Below are positions 9,014-20,389 of a stretch of DNA of 64,000 nt, piece by piece. The notes beneath the pieces were generated by a model. The model was given only the letters and a program-made list of their open reading frames with translations, made no database searches and was not told the origin of the DNA. Position numbers and translations under genes: made by a program. Location: assembly GCA_947650285.1 (NCBI GenBank), contig CANTFL010001403.1:62001-126000 (forward strand), read 5' to 3'. Each line of letters opens with the position of its first letter. The first letter of the stretch is position 1. Source of the stretch: Hyaloperonospora brassicae (lineage: Eukaryota; Oomycota; Peronosporomycetes; Peronosporales; Peronosporaceae).

Positions 9014-9992
9014 ACACGCGCCCTAGGCGCTTGTAGACGGATTGCAAGTTCGCAATCGCGTCACGCATCTCAGCCGAGATGTGTGCCCTTCCCCAGGGCG
9101 AATCTAGGGAATACACATCCCTATGTGCACGCTGCGAGTTGTCAACACAACTCGCACAAGGGTCTCCCTATGTGAGGCAAGGAATGCCTGCCTCACTCGA
9201 TAAACAATGCAACCGGTACCTAGCACCGGTTGGCGTTCGCCTTTCGAACCTGAGGCGTGTCGCCTCAAGTTTCTTGAGCCACCCTTCTCGTCCAAAATTC
9301 TTTACGTTTTGGACGAACGCGTTCCACGCAGCCAAAAGCGATGTTTTGTCACGCTTTTGGTTGCTGTTGTACCATCGATGTCTAAGGAAGACATCGAGAT
9401 AAAAATCTTCTTCAGCGCGAAAGTTCTTCGCGCTGGAACTCAAGCCGTGAAGCTCGGTTGCATCGAATAAGGGTATTCGATGGTGTTGGCCTGTCTCGTG
9501 AGACAGGCTATTGATGAGCCGTTCGGGCAAACGCCACGGCTTCAACTCATCACGCTTCACAGTGGTACCCTTGTCGGTACCACGGCTCCCAGATTGACGA
9601 CGGCTCGCGCCATCGTCATCACGCTCGTGCGAAGACGCACGAGCCGGCGGTGGTGAGGAATAGAATTCCTCACCACCCTGATCATCGTCATCACTGCCGA
9701 ACAGACTGTGATGCAAATCACGAGTCCGTTCGTTCGGCAGTGGTCTTGGCAAATACGGAGGCGTCGCCGGTGAGAGAGACGCCTCTGGAGCATTGCCCGA
9801 GTCAGACACGTCTGACTCGCCAGAGTAGATGACCTCTACATCAGGGTCATCGTGCGCACGCGGTGTGATACCGCGTGCACCTGCAGCACCTGCTGCTGCA
9901 GGCGAAGAAGGGGCGGCAGACGACGAATCGTCTGCCGCAGAGGTTTGCACAGCACCGGGCTGTGTGGGTCTTGAGTCACCTCGCATAGACAT
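8385..9992 (-). pseudogene. Antisense ORF of Element A: acidic, conserved-block and coiled-coil protein with one amber stop
   Basis: On the minus strand an ATG at 9990-9992 opens a frame of 536 codons ending TAA at 8385-8387, broken only by TAG at 9168-9170. The N-terminal part is Ala/Ser-rich, then comes DPDVEVIYSGESD, an acidic and Ser/Arg-rich region, and a dense block with ELHGLSSSAKNF, RHRWYNSNQKRD and AWNAFVQNVKNFGREGW (about 9400-9250). Past the stop the frame continues with ISAEMRDAIANLQSV and ends in a heptad-rich coiled coil (about 8760-8430; [18 protein letters not shown]). Matching blocks are readable on the minus strand of Element B. The family is not recognised. Antisense ORFs near the 3' end are known in some plant Ty3/gypsy lineages, but no homology to those is claimed. 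Role unknown; a regulatory or structural part is possible. The part 8385-9013 lies opposite pol. Confidence 0.6.
9649..9677 (+). repeat. 13-bp-stem hairpin in the antisense ORF region
   Basis: GGTGGTGAGGAAT (9649-9661) pairs perfectly with 9665-9677 across the 3-base loop AGA. It is one of the longest of the many hairpins in Element A and lies within the acidic/Ser-rich coding part of the antisense ORF. Confidence 0.9.
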
Positions 9993-10111
9993 GTTAACTA
10001 TGCGAGGTCAAGCGGAAAGTGAATGGAACGGACCCAACAAGTGCTCCCTGTCTTAATGGTGGCGAACGGGTGGCCTCCATATTTTCCATAGTCACACGGT
10101 GACTATCAGTT

Positions 10112-10121
10112 AGGGGGGGGG
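10112..10121 (+). other. Polypurine tract of Element A
   Basis: A run AGGGGGGGGG ends three bases before the 3' LTR. Its position matches the plus-strand primer of LTR retrotransposons. In Element B the same place reads AAGAAAGGG. Confidence 0.7.
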
Positions 10122-10124
10122 TGA

Positions 10125-10516
10125 TGTAACGGGGCAGCCCGTTACATGAAATTGTCACCTTAAGGAAAGTGACAATAAAGAATATAAATATGGATATTCT
10201 TTAAACAATATCACCAAAGTGGTGATATTGAAGGGTCGACCAAAGGGTCTGTTCATTGGTTGATATCGTGATGATATCAACCCACCAATCGCCTCAAGAC
10301 GCGCGCAATGAGTGGTGACGAGACGTCACCATACATCCAGTTATATTAGTATAGTTAAACTAAGTCAAACGAAGAGACAGTAGTTTAAAGACTTAATTAT
10401 ATTAATATAACAGTTCTACTTTTACCCTACCTACGCTTCCTCGCTTGCCACGTGTACGTCCGTCGGGGCACCCAAAAACCCTTGCGTTAAGTTACGCAAG
10501 GGTGTGCCCAGTTACA
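10125..10516 (+). repeat. 3' LTR of Element A
   Basis: This is the second 392-bp copy, equal in length to the 5' LTR with about six substitutions by eye and no indel seen. It starts TGTAACGGGG; its last ten bases carry one change (CCCAGTTACA), which breaks the perfect terminal inverted repeat. The flanking bases CTAGG nearly match CTAAG at the left end. Confidence 0.95.
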
Positions 10517-12179
10517 CTAGGGGCCACGTACTTCGTAGAAATATCACGATGAATAAGTCAACTGGTCAAAAATGAACTAAGTAAAGGAATGTATGTAGCG
10601 ATTCACAATGTCACGGAGCATAAAATGATTCAAAGAAGGAATAATTAATACGAAAATGAATAGAACGACATAGGTATGCGTTTGAGATAGAGGAAAGCCG
10701 TAAAATTTACAGTAATGGAACGCCACTGATGTATACTATGCGTTCGAGCACAGACATAACTTTGCTAGATATTACACAACTAAAAACGATTTTGTCGCTG
10801 GTATTGATTTAGATGTCGTAGATAATTGACAAAGAGAGAGCCTACCGACGATTGTAAAATGGAGTTTAATTGTTAGTGTCCGAATAATACATTTCTTCTA
10901 CGCAAGATATATTGAACATCATTAAATGTCCCGCTGACCGATATATACGTCGCAACGCGAGCATCACTTTTCTGTCTTTCGCGCAAAGCACGAATTTAAA
11001 GACCCGTAGTATGATGCAGTGAAAGAAAAAAATTGGCAGCAAGTTGACGCATGCTCGATCGGTTCGAAGAGCTTCCAATAATATGAGTCAATCGGAATCT
11101 TGTCACACAAAGTATTGCCGTTTTCTGCCTTGTAGACAATGTTGGCTAATTTCCTGTTACCGTCCTACCCTTACTTGCCTACTATCCCTCAAAAATAAGG
11201 TTTACACATTAGCACTAGCAATAATAGCAATGAAAAGCGACAAAGAGCAGCGCCTATCGACCACCTTTTTCGATGATCGATTCATAATTGAGTAAGAGTG
11301 ATATAATTTAAGCTGTGACAAAGTTTACAATACGTGCAATCGTCCTTTTCATATTCATTCTAATTCGAAACGGCGTTACAAAGCAGTCTATACACAAAAT
11401 GAACGAATGCTCGTGGTTGACTTACGCATACTCGCACGCGTTCATTTCGCCTACATATTTGTGTTGTTTCATTTGTATTCTAGCCAAATATCTGAAACTT
11501 GGAGGTCCGCGTGACATTCAACCGCTACACACATTGCTCTCAACTTTGCAGTCACGAAGAATGGGCATTATTGATAGCCGGAAAGGGACCCCATTGGTGA
11601 TACCTGTATAGTCCATAAAAGAATAATACAAACATGGCTGGATGGAATTCACAAAAGCTATTGATAAATTGAAATATTACATTTGAAAGCATATTGGGCC
11701 ATGCAGCCTAAGAAATCCCGACATATTTGAACGGAAGAATGGAAGTCTTACGGCCAAGGTCGGTGCTTTCCATGCAAATTTTAGGTGCTTATGCCTCAAT
11801 TTCGAGAGTTTCTGTCAACATGGAAGACCTAGATTGAGCTTACAGGTATTCGTATTATCGCTTGTGGGAAGACAGCAGAAACTTCGATGGTTGCGTGCTC
11901 TTGAGATTATACCACGTTATTCAAATTATTGGAGCCAAACTTGAATGTATAAAATAATGACTAAACTGAAAATGACGTCTGGAGCCGTATGTCACGACTC
12001 GACAACTGCATTACCTGTAATTTTCAGAAAGGGCATGTAACTAGTATGATATGTACATTAAAAGGCATCAAATATTCCGCACTACTTTGCGATTGACATT
12101 TAATGCGATAATTTATAAGATATATGAATGTAAATCGCTGAATATCAATGTCGGATATCGGATCGCTGGCTCATCAGAA
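10517..12179. other. Gene-free AT-rich interval between Element A and LINE 1
   Basis: No protein motif or RNA gene was recognised on either strand. Short open frames here (for example 11315-11611) have no recognisable domains and a composition like the surrounding AT-rich DNA. Confidence 0.6.
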
Positions 12180-12721
12180 CTATATTCCACTTCTCCTTTT
12201 GCCTTCTCCTGCGCACTCGCACAGAAAAAGGCTCCCTTGCGACACCGCACAAGCCCCGTTTGTTCGTTGCCCTTCGCCGTTTGTCTTTCGCTCCATTGCC
12301 TTCGCCCGCCGTTGTCTTCGCCGCGCCTGCCTTGCCGCCCCCTACTACTTTCGTCTTCTGTGGCTCGCTGAGCTGTTCGTGTTCTTCAGTAATAACACCG
12401 TTTGTTGCTTTCGCTCCTTCTAGTTGTTTGTCTCTCGCGTCTCTTCTTTCAACTTCCTTGTTGTTGTCCGATACTTACTGCTTCTTGTGGCTGGTTGAGG
12501 GACCGTAAGAACTTCCATTCAAGGGGTTTACAACTTGCGTCGTTCTAAGTTAGAGGACTGCGATTGCGTTGCGTCGTGCATTGAGGTACAATTAACGCTT
12601 TGTGCCTTCCGTTTGAAACTCCCGTTGCTCTGCGTGGCGAAGCCCCTAGGTTATCATTTGCCCTTCTTACCGCAGCCAGTCATCCGCGTAGACGAACCTA
12701 GGTTGTGAGCCGTCAGTGCTA

Positions 12722-14173
12722 ATGGTAAATCCACGCCCACCGCCTCGCCGCTCTGAGTTCCCCCGTCAGATACCGGCGGACTCTTTGCTGGAGGCAAGCG
12801 AATCTGAGCTTGCTCTTTGTAACTTTAACGCTTTGCGTCTTAATGCGCTCAAACTTGCTCCAACGCCTACCAATGCGGCGGGGCTGCATCGCATGTGGAT
12901 TCCTTGTTCTCATGCGATCAAGCGTAAGCACCTCGCCGAGGTTCTTAATGAGCTTGCGAAGGACGACCATCCGCAGTTGTGGAAGGACGCTCGTCAGGCT
13001 CGTCTATTACAAGACTTCAAGCTGATCCCTAAGGCGGGGTCCCGTTTTACGTGCACGGCCTATGACACTGCTTCCAAACTTAGCTTAGTTAAGCTCAATG
13101 CTTTTGGCTCGCACATCCAAATCGCTCGATTTAAAGTTCGGTTCTCGTTACTTCGTTGATTTGGTCCGTCTTCCTGATGAAGTTTTGGATCGCGTGACAA
13201 TTACTTGGTTCGCGGAACGTGGTGCACCTCCTACGTGCGTACTCCCGACGTTCGTGCGAAACGGCCTTCCCTCGCGGGAAAGGACTATTTATTTTGGACA
13301 AGATCAGGCGCCATCTGTCTTGGTTCAATAGTAGGACGCTTCTCTACGAGTAATCGAATTCTCATTGCCGGATGACGGCATGGTGAATCTTCGTGCTCGT
13401 TTCGTGAACCACAAGGTGGCTCGTTACAATAGCGTCACGCCCATGTCCATTCGTCTTCGTCAAGCCGAGGATGCCGCTCGAACGGCGACTGAATCTGCGG
13501 GTGCTTTCATTTCTGCTACGGCTGCACCTTCCAATGCACCTACCCACTCTGATCCTCAAGTATTCGCGTCGTCTCTTTGGATCTCTATACGCCACCCGCT
13601 GCCTGATTATTTACTGTATTCTTCGCTGGCTACTTCTCTGGATTCTTCTGACGTACCCGTCGCTCCACCATATTCAGCCTATCTCCTACTCCCTCTTCCA
13701 CACGTGACGTCATCATGTAGGAACGGGATGATGTTTTTGCTCTGTATGATGACGCGAATGGTGATGCATCTGCCCAGCCGGTGTTCGACTTCAAGGAGTT
13801 TTGGGTACGGTTATTGACACCCCCAAGTATCCCCCAAGTACACCTCTATAGGCAAAGGCGGGTTCTAATCGTCGGGCTCTATACGGCCGTTCTGGTAATA
13901 ATTTGGCTGAAGCCAAGTCGGTCGCCTACACCTTCAACGTTGCGGCAGGCACGGCTCAAGCTACTGACCTCGTCAAGCCGAATTACTATAGTCCCCGTCT
14001 GGTTTGGAGATGCTGACCCGGACGTCGCTCAATGGCAATACGATCTTGACGTTCACCGTGAGGTGGATGACAAGACTTGTATGGAGTGCTATCCAGTTAA
14101 CGCTACCACTCCTGAGTACGTCGCCATGGTTACTCCGGTGACTCTGTACTTCAAGGTCGACACAATGACTTGA
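12722..14173 (+). pseudogene. LINE 1 ORF1 remnant
   Basis: The first ATG is at 12722 and the frame begins MVNPRPPPRRSEF. It is open to 13159, then the conserved reading continues in other frames: YFVDLVRLPDEVLDRVTITW with WFAERGAPPTCVLPT and SRERTIYF (about 13130-13300), then VNHKVARYN and SVTPMSIRLRQ (about 13400-13470), and a last block with MECYPVNATTPEY to 14173. A pattern of a short valine/aspartate strand motif, a WF-x3-GA motif, an SRxRTxYF motif and an H-K-x2-RYN motif resembles ORF1 proteins I recall from oomycete LINEs, which are thought to bind element RNA. At least three frame changes make it non-functional. Confidence 0.6.
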
Positions 14174-14749
14174 CTTAAACTTGTCCACTATGTTAACTCG
14201 CTCGTAGGGGAATTATGTACCCTCGCTCCATTGGACCAACTGGCCACGATTGAAGCTAACCCTGGGCTCATACTTTTGCCATGGCGTCGAAAGACCGCCT
14301 AGATAATATCGCCCATTACCGAAGTGTCTGTCGTCTTTTGGCGCACGCACGTCCCGGGACGGGTGCGGCTCAAACAAAGTGCCTTCGGGTGCTGCAAGCT
14401 ACAGGCAAGGCGAAAACCATGCTCAAACATGTTTTGAGTCATGTAAAACCAATTTCGAAAGATTACAAAAGGGTACTTTTTGTACTCTCAAGTTGGGATT
14501 TGGTGCTTCATATTATGGCGCCTACCGTCTATCATGATCCCTTCAAGATTTTGGTGCTTACGGACTCAGTTCCGGACTTCCTAGTCAATTTGACTATTCC
14601 GCTGCTCTCGGACAACACGCTTTGGCTGCTCGGTTTCAGCTCTTTTGCGAAAGACCTTTTACAGTACGAGACTGTGCCTGACTTTTTGAAGACCTTGGTT
14701 TAAGCTGTCTAAACTTTAAAACCAAACGCAGAAGAAGCCTTCACCCCTC

Positions 14750-17700
14750 GTCTTCATTTCTAGGCAAGAGGTTTGGGCCTTTAAGGCGGTTTCACTCAAT
14801 GCGAATGGGTTGAACAAGCCCCGTCTTCAATTTTTCCAAGATCTACTCTCTCAATATCTAGTTGTCGCGCTTCAGGAAACCAAGCTTTCAAGCCTACAAT
14901 CGCTTCACGACAACGACTATGTCTTCACGCCGCGGATTCGCATGCCCGTGCGTTTTGGTCTCACTCGTCATCGACCGAGTTCGGCCCTCGCAATGATGTT
15001 GCTCTTTAGTTTAATGGTGCACATCATTTTCAAGATCTTCACGATGCAACCTCGCTACACACCAATACTGAGTATTACGCAATCGCTATCTGGTCGTCTC
15101 CGCCACATTGGGTACACTCCGGGTCTATATTCACGTGGTTTAGGGGCCCGTGTGCGCGGAAGCTCGGGCTTCTTAATTTCAACTCTTCCGCGTTGCTATG
15201 ACGACTCTTTGGTTCATTTGGTTTTGGGTGATTTAAACATGAACATGGACTCATTTTTTGATCCAGCTTCGCCCAATGCCTCTTTTTACGACGCTGACCG
15301 TGCTGAGCTTTTTGACTGGATGATCAGCCTCGGTTTGATCGACTTTTGGCGACTTGAGAATCCGGACAAGCGCGAATTTACTGGTCCCACGCTCAAGACC
15401 AGGATTGATTACTGCCTTGCCAGTATCGATTTTTATGCCAAGTTTACTCGATCCTCAGGTCACTTACTGGACACGACATTGGGGGGCGCGGATCACGTTC
15501 CGGTTACTTTTTCGGCTTCTTCTGCAGACACTGTGTCCACCGACTCGTTACCGTTCAAGTGCCCTCCATGGCTCCATAATGACGACAAGATCCAAGATCA
15601 ACTTCGCTATAATCTCGAGCGTATGAATGCTTCACTCGAATAAGTCGAAACGCAGAGTGTATAATCGACGAACACAAGCGGCACGATCGAATTTATTTAC
15701 GTCAAAAAACATCTTCGGCGGAAAAGTGCGACAGCCACTCAACTCTTCCTTCTCCTTCTATCAACTTCTCGGGGGCGCGAACCCCAGTATTCGATCAGCC
15801 CCAAAGATTGTCATCGGTTTCAACATAATGCGTCACGCCAAGCCTATTTAGACTTTTCGATGGCACTTCGTGAGCGGAACGCTGCCTCGAAGTTTGACTT
15901 AGATGTCACTCCGGGTGAGCAATCTTCTAAGCATCTCTTTCTGTCTCCCGCTGCGGTGGCCCTCAAGCTGTCGATTTCGTCTGTCGACACGTCATCAAAA
16001 TTGTCAAGGGGGCCTGCCACTACTCTTTCGACACATCGTCGATATTGCGGCATCGTCTTTCAGTAGGATTCCCATGATTTAGGGGTCGAACCTCAGCACT
16101 TCAACTCTTCAAATCGTCAAGATACTCTTCATCACATCCCTCGGACCTCACGTCTACACACGCCGCTATGCTGGACGCGCCTATTACGGCCAATGATTGA
16201 TTATGCTATCAAGCATACTGATCGTGGGAAGTCGCCGGGTTCAGATGGACTTCCAGCTGAATAGTATCAGCTCTATCCTCATCGGTGAGCTCAAGTTTTG
16301 GAGCTTGTGTATGCTGCTCAATTCCGGAAGGGTCGTATGTCCAAATTTAACGCCGCGCCTACATCTCTCTACTCTTCAAGAAGGGTGCACGTTCGATCCC
16401 CGAGAACTATATGCCCTTGACTCTACTGAATCAAGATGCCAAGTTCGGTCCGAAAGCTCTGGCTTATCGCCTCAACCGCGATCTACCGGCTATACTGGGT
16501 GAAGACCAATTTGGCTTCGTGCCCGGCCGTGACATCCGGCACGCTCTTCGCTATTTTCAAGACCTTCAAGATCATTGCCGACGAACCGATTCTCGAGCTC
16601 CGGTCGGTGCTATTTGCCTCGACTTTGCCAAAGCTTTTGATAGTGTCAACCGGAAAGCCTTGGATCAAGTTCTTCACCATCGGGGCTTCGAGTAAAATTT
16701 TCGTCATTGGGTGAAGACTTTTTTTGCGGAACTCTCGTTCAAGTTTTAAAAATTCTTCGCGCTCGGACTTCTTCAGCCTCGGTGCTAAAGTTCTTCAAGG
16801 AGACCTACTATCTCTTGGTTTATTCGTGCTCTTCATCGATGCGTTGCTCTGCTACCTGCAGGCGACTAATGCTGATTTGCTATCAAATTTTCGCAGTACT
16901 TCGCACCATACTGTCACATTTGCTGACATTGTTACAGGCTTGGTTAACAACCTCTCACACGCTCCCAAGTTTTTGGATCGCGTTCAATAATTCTGCGCCG
17001 CCACTGGTATGCGTCTCAATATACACAAGACTGTCATCTTTCCGCTTCGACCATGGTCTCCAATTGACTTCAGCCTTCGAGCTCAATTTCGGGGCCTAGG
17101 TGTTCGCACTCTAGAAAATGGGGACCATACTACGCTTTTGGGTATCGCAGTTGGACCTGAAATCAACCCACAGAATCAACTTAATCAGCTTCTTGTCCGA
17201 TTTCAAAGTTGTGTGTTTCTTGGCGATGGCGTGCTCGTACCATTCGAGGTCGAGTCCTTCTTCTCAAGACAATGATTCTGTCTACTCTTTGGCATTTCTT
17301 GGAAACTGTTTCCGTTTCGAAGCAAAACTTGCTCCAGTTCAACCCGCTCATCTAGAACTTCATTAATTGCACTCCTTCTGCTGCTGTTCACGACGCTGCA
17401 ACAAGGGGTCAATTTTCAAGCGCTTGGCATTCTGTCGATGCCCTATCCGGAAGACTCGACTTACCGTCGATCGCGACCTCTGTGGAGCTTCTTCAAGTTT
17501 ATCTTATCCGGTAGTCTAATTTGTCAACAGCGTCAAGATCTCTCCACCCCTACCAGGTGGTTTATGCCAGCAAGAGCTGCGTTTGATCGCGTGTTTAATG
17601 GTCAAGATTCGGGCTTGAATTTTCTTTATATTCCTCTTTCGCCTTTGGCTTAGACGTCTCGCTAGCAGGCCGTATCTGCGTAATGGAGGGCTGCTATTGC

Positions 17701-18740
17701 TACTTGAAGCACCAAGATTATTGTCAAGCTTCACTGTTCGAATCCGATTTTGATCAAGCTTACTTGGTCACGTTCGAACAACGTTTTTATTCGCTTCACG
17801 GCAGACAATCTTACGCTGACAGGCTTCATCAAAAAGCCTGCAGCTTTCTCAGTCATCAATGTGTTCTGCGGGTTTCGTCTTTTTGCTCAGTGTTCGGCCG
17901 GCTTCCAGACGAAGATACTGCTAGGAAATCATTGAGTTCTTCTTCGATCAAACCAGGTCGCACTATGACTTCAGTCGTTCAAAAGATCGCGCCTCGCCTC
18001 ACATTACCGGCTCATTACCAATACTTTGCAATATTTCCGTTTCCGCCTGAGGGGATGGTCGGCGCGTTGCATGTTTGGACTTTCGACGGCATCGACGTAA
18101 TCAACGCTTCCAATCGTATTTTCAAGCGGTTACTTCTGTCTCACGATCCTCCGCCCCTTCCACTTCTTCAACTTTCGGTTCCTGAAGTGGATGTTTCCTC
18201 TTCGCACTGGGCTTTGGAGCGTCTTCTTCAACGCGATCTTTTGCCGATTTTTTCGGACTTCGTCTTTCGTCTCCAGAATAATGAGCTTGGATTCGCTACA
18301 AGTATCGGTGGCATACTCGCGACGTCAATTGTGTTCACACTTGCGCATCTCCGGAAAGTCCACACCATCTACTTTGGGATTACTACATGGCCAAACGTTT
18401 GTGGCATCTGTGTCTTCCCCTATTTTCTCGCATTTTCAAGATTACGCTCGACTGGCCCCAAGTGCTATTATTGAACCGGTTGGAAGGTCCTGCAAGTAAG
18501 ACGCCCTTTTTTGGGTCGCTTACTCCGGTTCGACTCTTCAATTTCGTTCGTTGTGTTCTATTACGCATGCTTTGGCTCTATCGCAACAAGGCAATTTTCG
18601 ACCCCCTGCTATACAGTTTAAACGCGTCTTCCGTCAAGGTTTGACTTTGGTGCGTCTTCATCTTCAGCGTTTGTTCAAGACGATGACCCATCCGCGCAAG
18701 AAGGACCACATTCTGTACCAATCTCATCTTTTGTAATTTT
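14750..18740 (+). pseudogene. LINE 1 ORF2 remnant: endonuclease, reverse transcriptase, zf-RVT
   Basis: Endonuclease motifs are VSLNANGL (about 14790), VVALQETKLSS (14860), LGDLNMNMD (15225), RIDYCLAS (15400) and GGADHVPV (15485). Reverse transcriptase motifs follow in shifting frames: GEDQFGFVPGRDIRHALR (16500), ICLDFAKAFDSVN (16610, motif A), QGDLLSLGLFVL (16795, motif B') and FADIV (16918), where the family needs FADD or YADD. So the catalytic aspartate pair is lost. GMRLNIHKT (17007) is the thumb motif. The C-terminal end (about 18310-18640) has a Cys-rich zf-RVT-like segment followed by MAKRLWHLCLPLF. A 140-residue open frame at 14281-14703 lies between ORF1 and ORF2 and is unassigned. 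Multiple frameshifts show it is dead. Confidence 0.75.
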
Positions 18741-18910
18741 GGTGATGAATAATATCGCGACTTTGCCGAAAATCCGTTTCATCATTCTTGCGGGATAACA
18801 TCAAGGTTACTTGGTGCGAAAGCAATTGGCTTTATTTTGTAGAGCATTCTATACTTTGCGAAAGTCTTTGGCTTTTTACACATTCTTTTGCGACTGCCTC
18901 TTTTTAAAAC

Positions 18911-18970
18911 TTGGAGCTCTTGGTCTTAAAGCCGACCCGCCACGACAAGGCGGCTCCAAATTGGGTCGGG
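18911..18970 (+). repeat. 60-bp structured motif, copy 1
   Basis: It begins TTGGAGCTCTTGG and contains GCCGACCC, paired at a distance with GGGTCGG at the end of the motif. A second copy at 19630-19689 matches at roughly 55 of 60 positions by eye. Position just after LINE 1 suggests a LINE 3' tail. Confidence 0.65.
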
Positions 18971-18975
18971 AATGG

Positions 18976-20389
18976 TGCATAAGCCGCTCTTGGTACTAAT
19001 AACCTCGCTTAAGTTCTGGTATTTCCTTCCAAAGGCTGCCTAATTCCCGAAGCTTCCACGCCCATACTGCTTGGTCAAGTATGTACGCGTCCACCCACAC
19101 TTTATACCTTGGCTCACTTCATTTTTGTATGGCGTTTCCAAGCATCGTTCTACACATCAAGATCACTAAGGCACTCCGTGCTCATGTATTACCACGGCAA
19201 CACGTTCCACCTCCCTTACGGGGTGGTTTAAGTGAAGTCCTTGCCCTCTGAGTCGTTCACTCCGGTTGCTTGACAAAAAACCTTCTCGTTCGAGCTCAAG
19301 TGGTTTCTACTTTCGTTCTCAAGCAATTTCCTCGACATACCCACGAACTTGTCATCATCCGTTCAAGGCTAAGTCCATTGCGTAAAAAATCAAGCGTTAC
19401 CATGCCAACCGATTCTGAACAAGTTCAAGGTTTAAGGCTGGTCTTCTTCTTATTTGTCGGCCGTCGTCATTTACCCGCTGTACCTGTGCTCCGCGCACCT
19501 GTGTTTTTGACGACCTTGGTGCTTGCCTGGTCAAGCTGATACCCTACCAAAACCAAACATGCATCACCGTGATTTTGTGGTTTCTTCATGACCTCTTCGT
19601 TCTTTCAACACACTCTACGAATCGTCCAGTTGGAGCTCTTGGTTTTAAAGCCGACCCGCCACGACAAGGCGACTCCATCTTGGGTCGGAACTATTTTCGA
19701 CTTCATTTTAGGTAGAACAAAACCTTTTAACAGTATAATGATACGTATTCTACCATGATTACATTCGAGAAACGGTAGCGAAAGTTTCTGACATAAATAG
19801 CACTGCTCGATTACATCTCACTGTTCGTAATTGACAACAATTAAAATTGTTTTTGCCATGTAAAGGATGCATGTCTTTGACCTCGCATAACGTAGAATTG
19901 GTAATAATGTGTTCATAAATAGTATAAATATCGTTGATCGAATGGTTGCGGGATATATAATGTGACGTGGCATGAAAGAGAGCTGAAAGCGCCACGAAAG
20001 TAAATAAAGGGGTATTGATAGATCAATATGCACCTATCAAAGTAAAGAAACAGTGGCCACTCCCTAGTGGCGTGATTCAATTGAGGTCTATGAGTTATAT
20101 TTAGTCGTCACAATATGACTAGGGTTTAAAATATCCCAATAAAATTTATTGGTCAACTTTGTGATTAAATTGCACGCAGCTTGTTTTATCACACGAAAAA
20201 GTTGACTCGGATTGCTTCCATGCATTCTAATAATAATTAAATTGATCGATGATTCTTATGATAGCACATATTCACGATCAATGACAACCATTGTCGTTTT
20301 AGATGCTTGCTATAAGAACCCATTAAATAAGCATTGTCGACCGGGCCTTATGGTGTCCGGACAACAATTAGTTGCAACGCTTTGTCTAA
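18976..20389. other. No genes recognised; contains the second 60-bp motif
   Basis: Apart from the repeat at 19630-19689 nothing can be assigned. The right half is AT-rich and may include the 3' part or LTR of Element C, but no LTR pair was found. Confidence 0.5.
19630..19689 (+). repeat. 60-bp structured motif, copy 2
   Basis: This is the same motif as at 18911-18970, 719 bp further right, and again can form the CCGACCC/GGGTCGG stem. No LINE coding sequence was recognised between the two copies, so the right copy may be the tail of a separate, 5'-truncated insertion. Confidence 0.65.

Larger units (their letters stand above)
2529..10516 (+). mobile_element. Element A: near-complete Ty3/gypsy chromodomain LTR retrotransposon
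   Basis: This 7,988-bp element is bounded by two 392-bp LTRs that differ at about six positions by eye (about 1.5%), so insertion is recent. In order it holds the 5' LTR, a primer-binding site matching the 3' end of initiator-Met tRNA, gag, pol (protease, reverse transcriptase, RNase H, H2C2 zinc finger, integrase, linker, chromodomain), an antisense ORF, a G-rich purine tract and the 3' LTR. The PR-RT-RH-IN order defines Ty3/gypsy, and the chromodomain is typical of chromoviruses. Flanks are CTAAG on the left and CTAGG on the right, an apparent 5-bp target-site duplication with one mismatch. Gag and pol are uninterrupted except for one base-count change in a G run (7789-7798). The element is unusually dense in short inverted repeats. 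Element B (44636-52942) is a much older relative. Confidence 0.95.
12180..18975 (+). mobile_element. LINE 1: decayed non-LTR retrotransposon
   Basis: A plus-strand element with a pyrimidine-rich leader (about 12180-12480), an ORF1 remnant (12722-14173) and an ORF2 remnant (about 14750-18740) carrying apurinic endonuclease, reverse transcriptase and zinc-finger-like ends. It has many frameshifts and stops, and the reverse transcriptase catalytic box is changed. Ends are uncertain: the right end is placed at a structured 60-bp motif (18911-18970) that recurs at 19630-19689. No target-site duplication was found. Confidence 0.75.
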
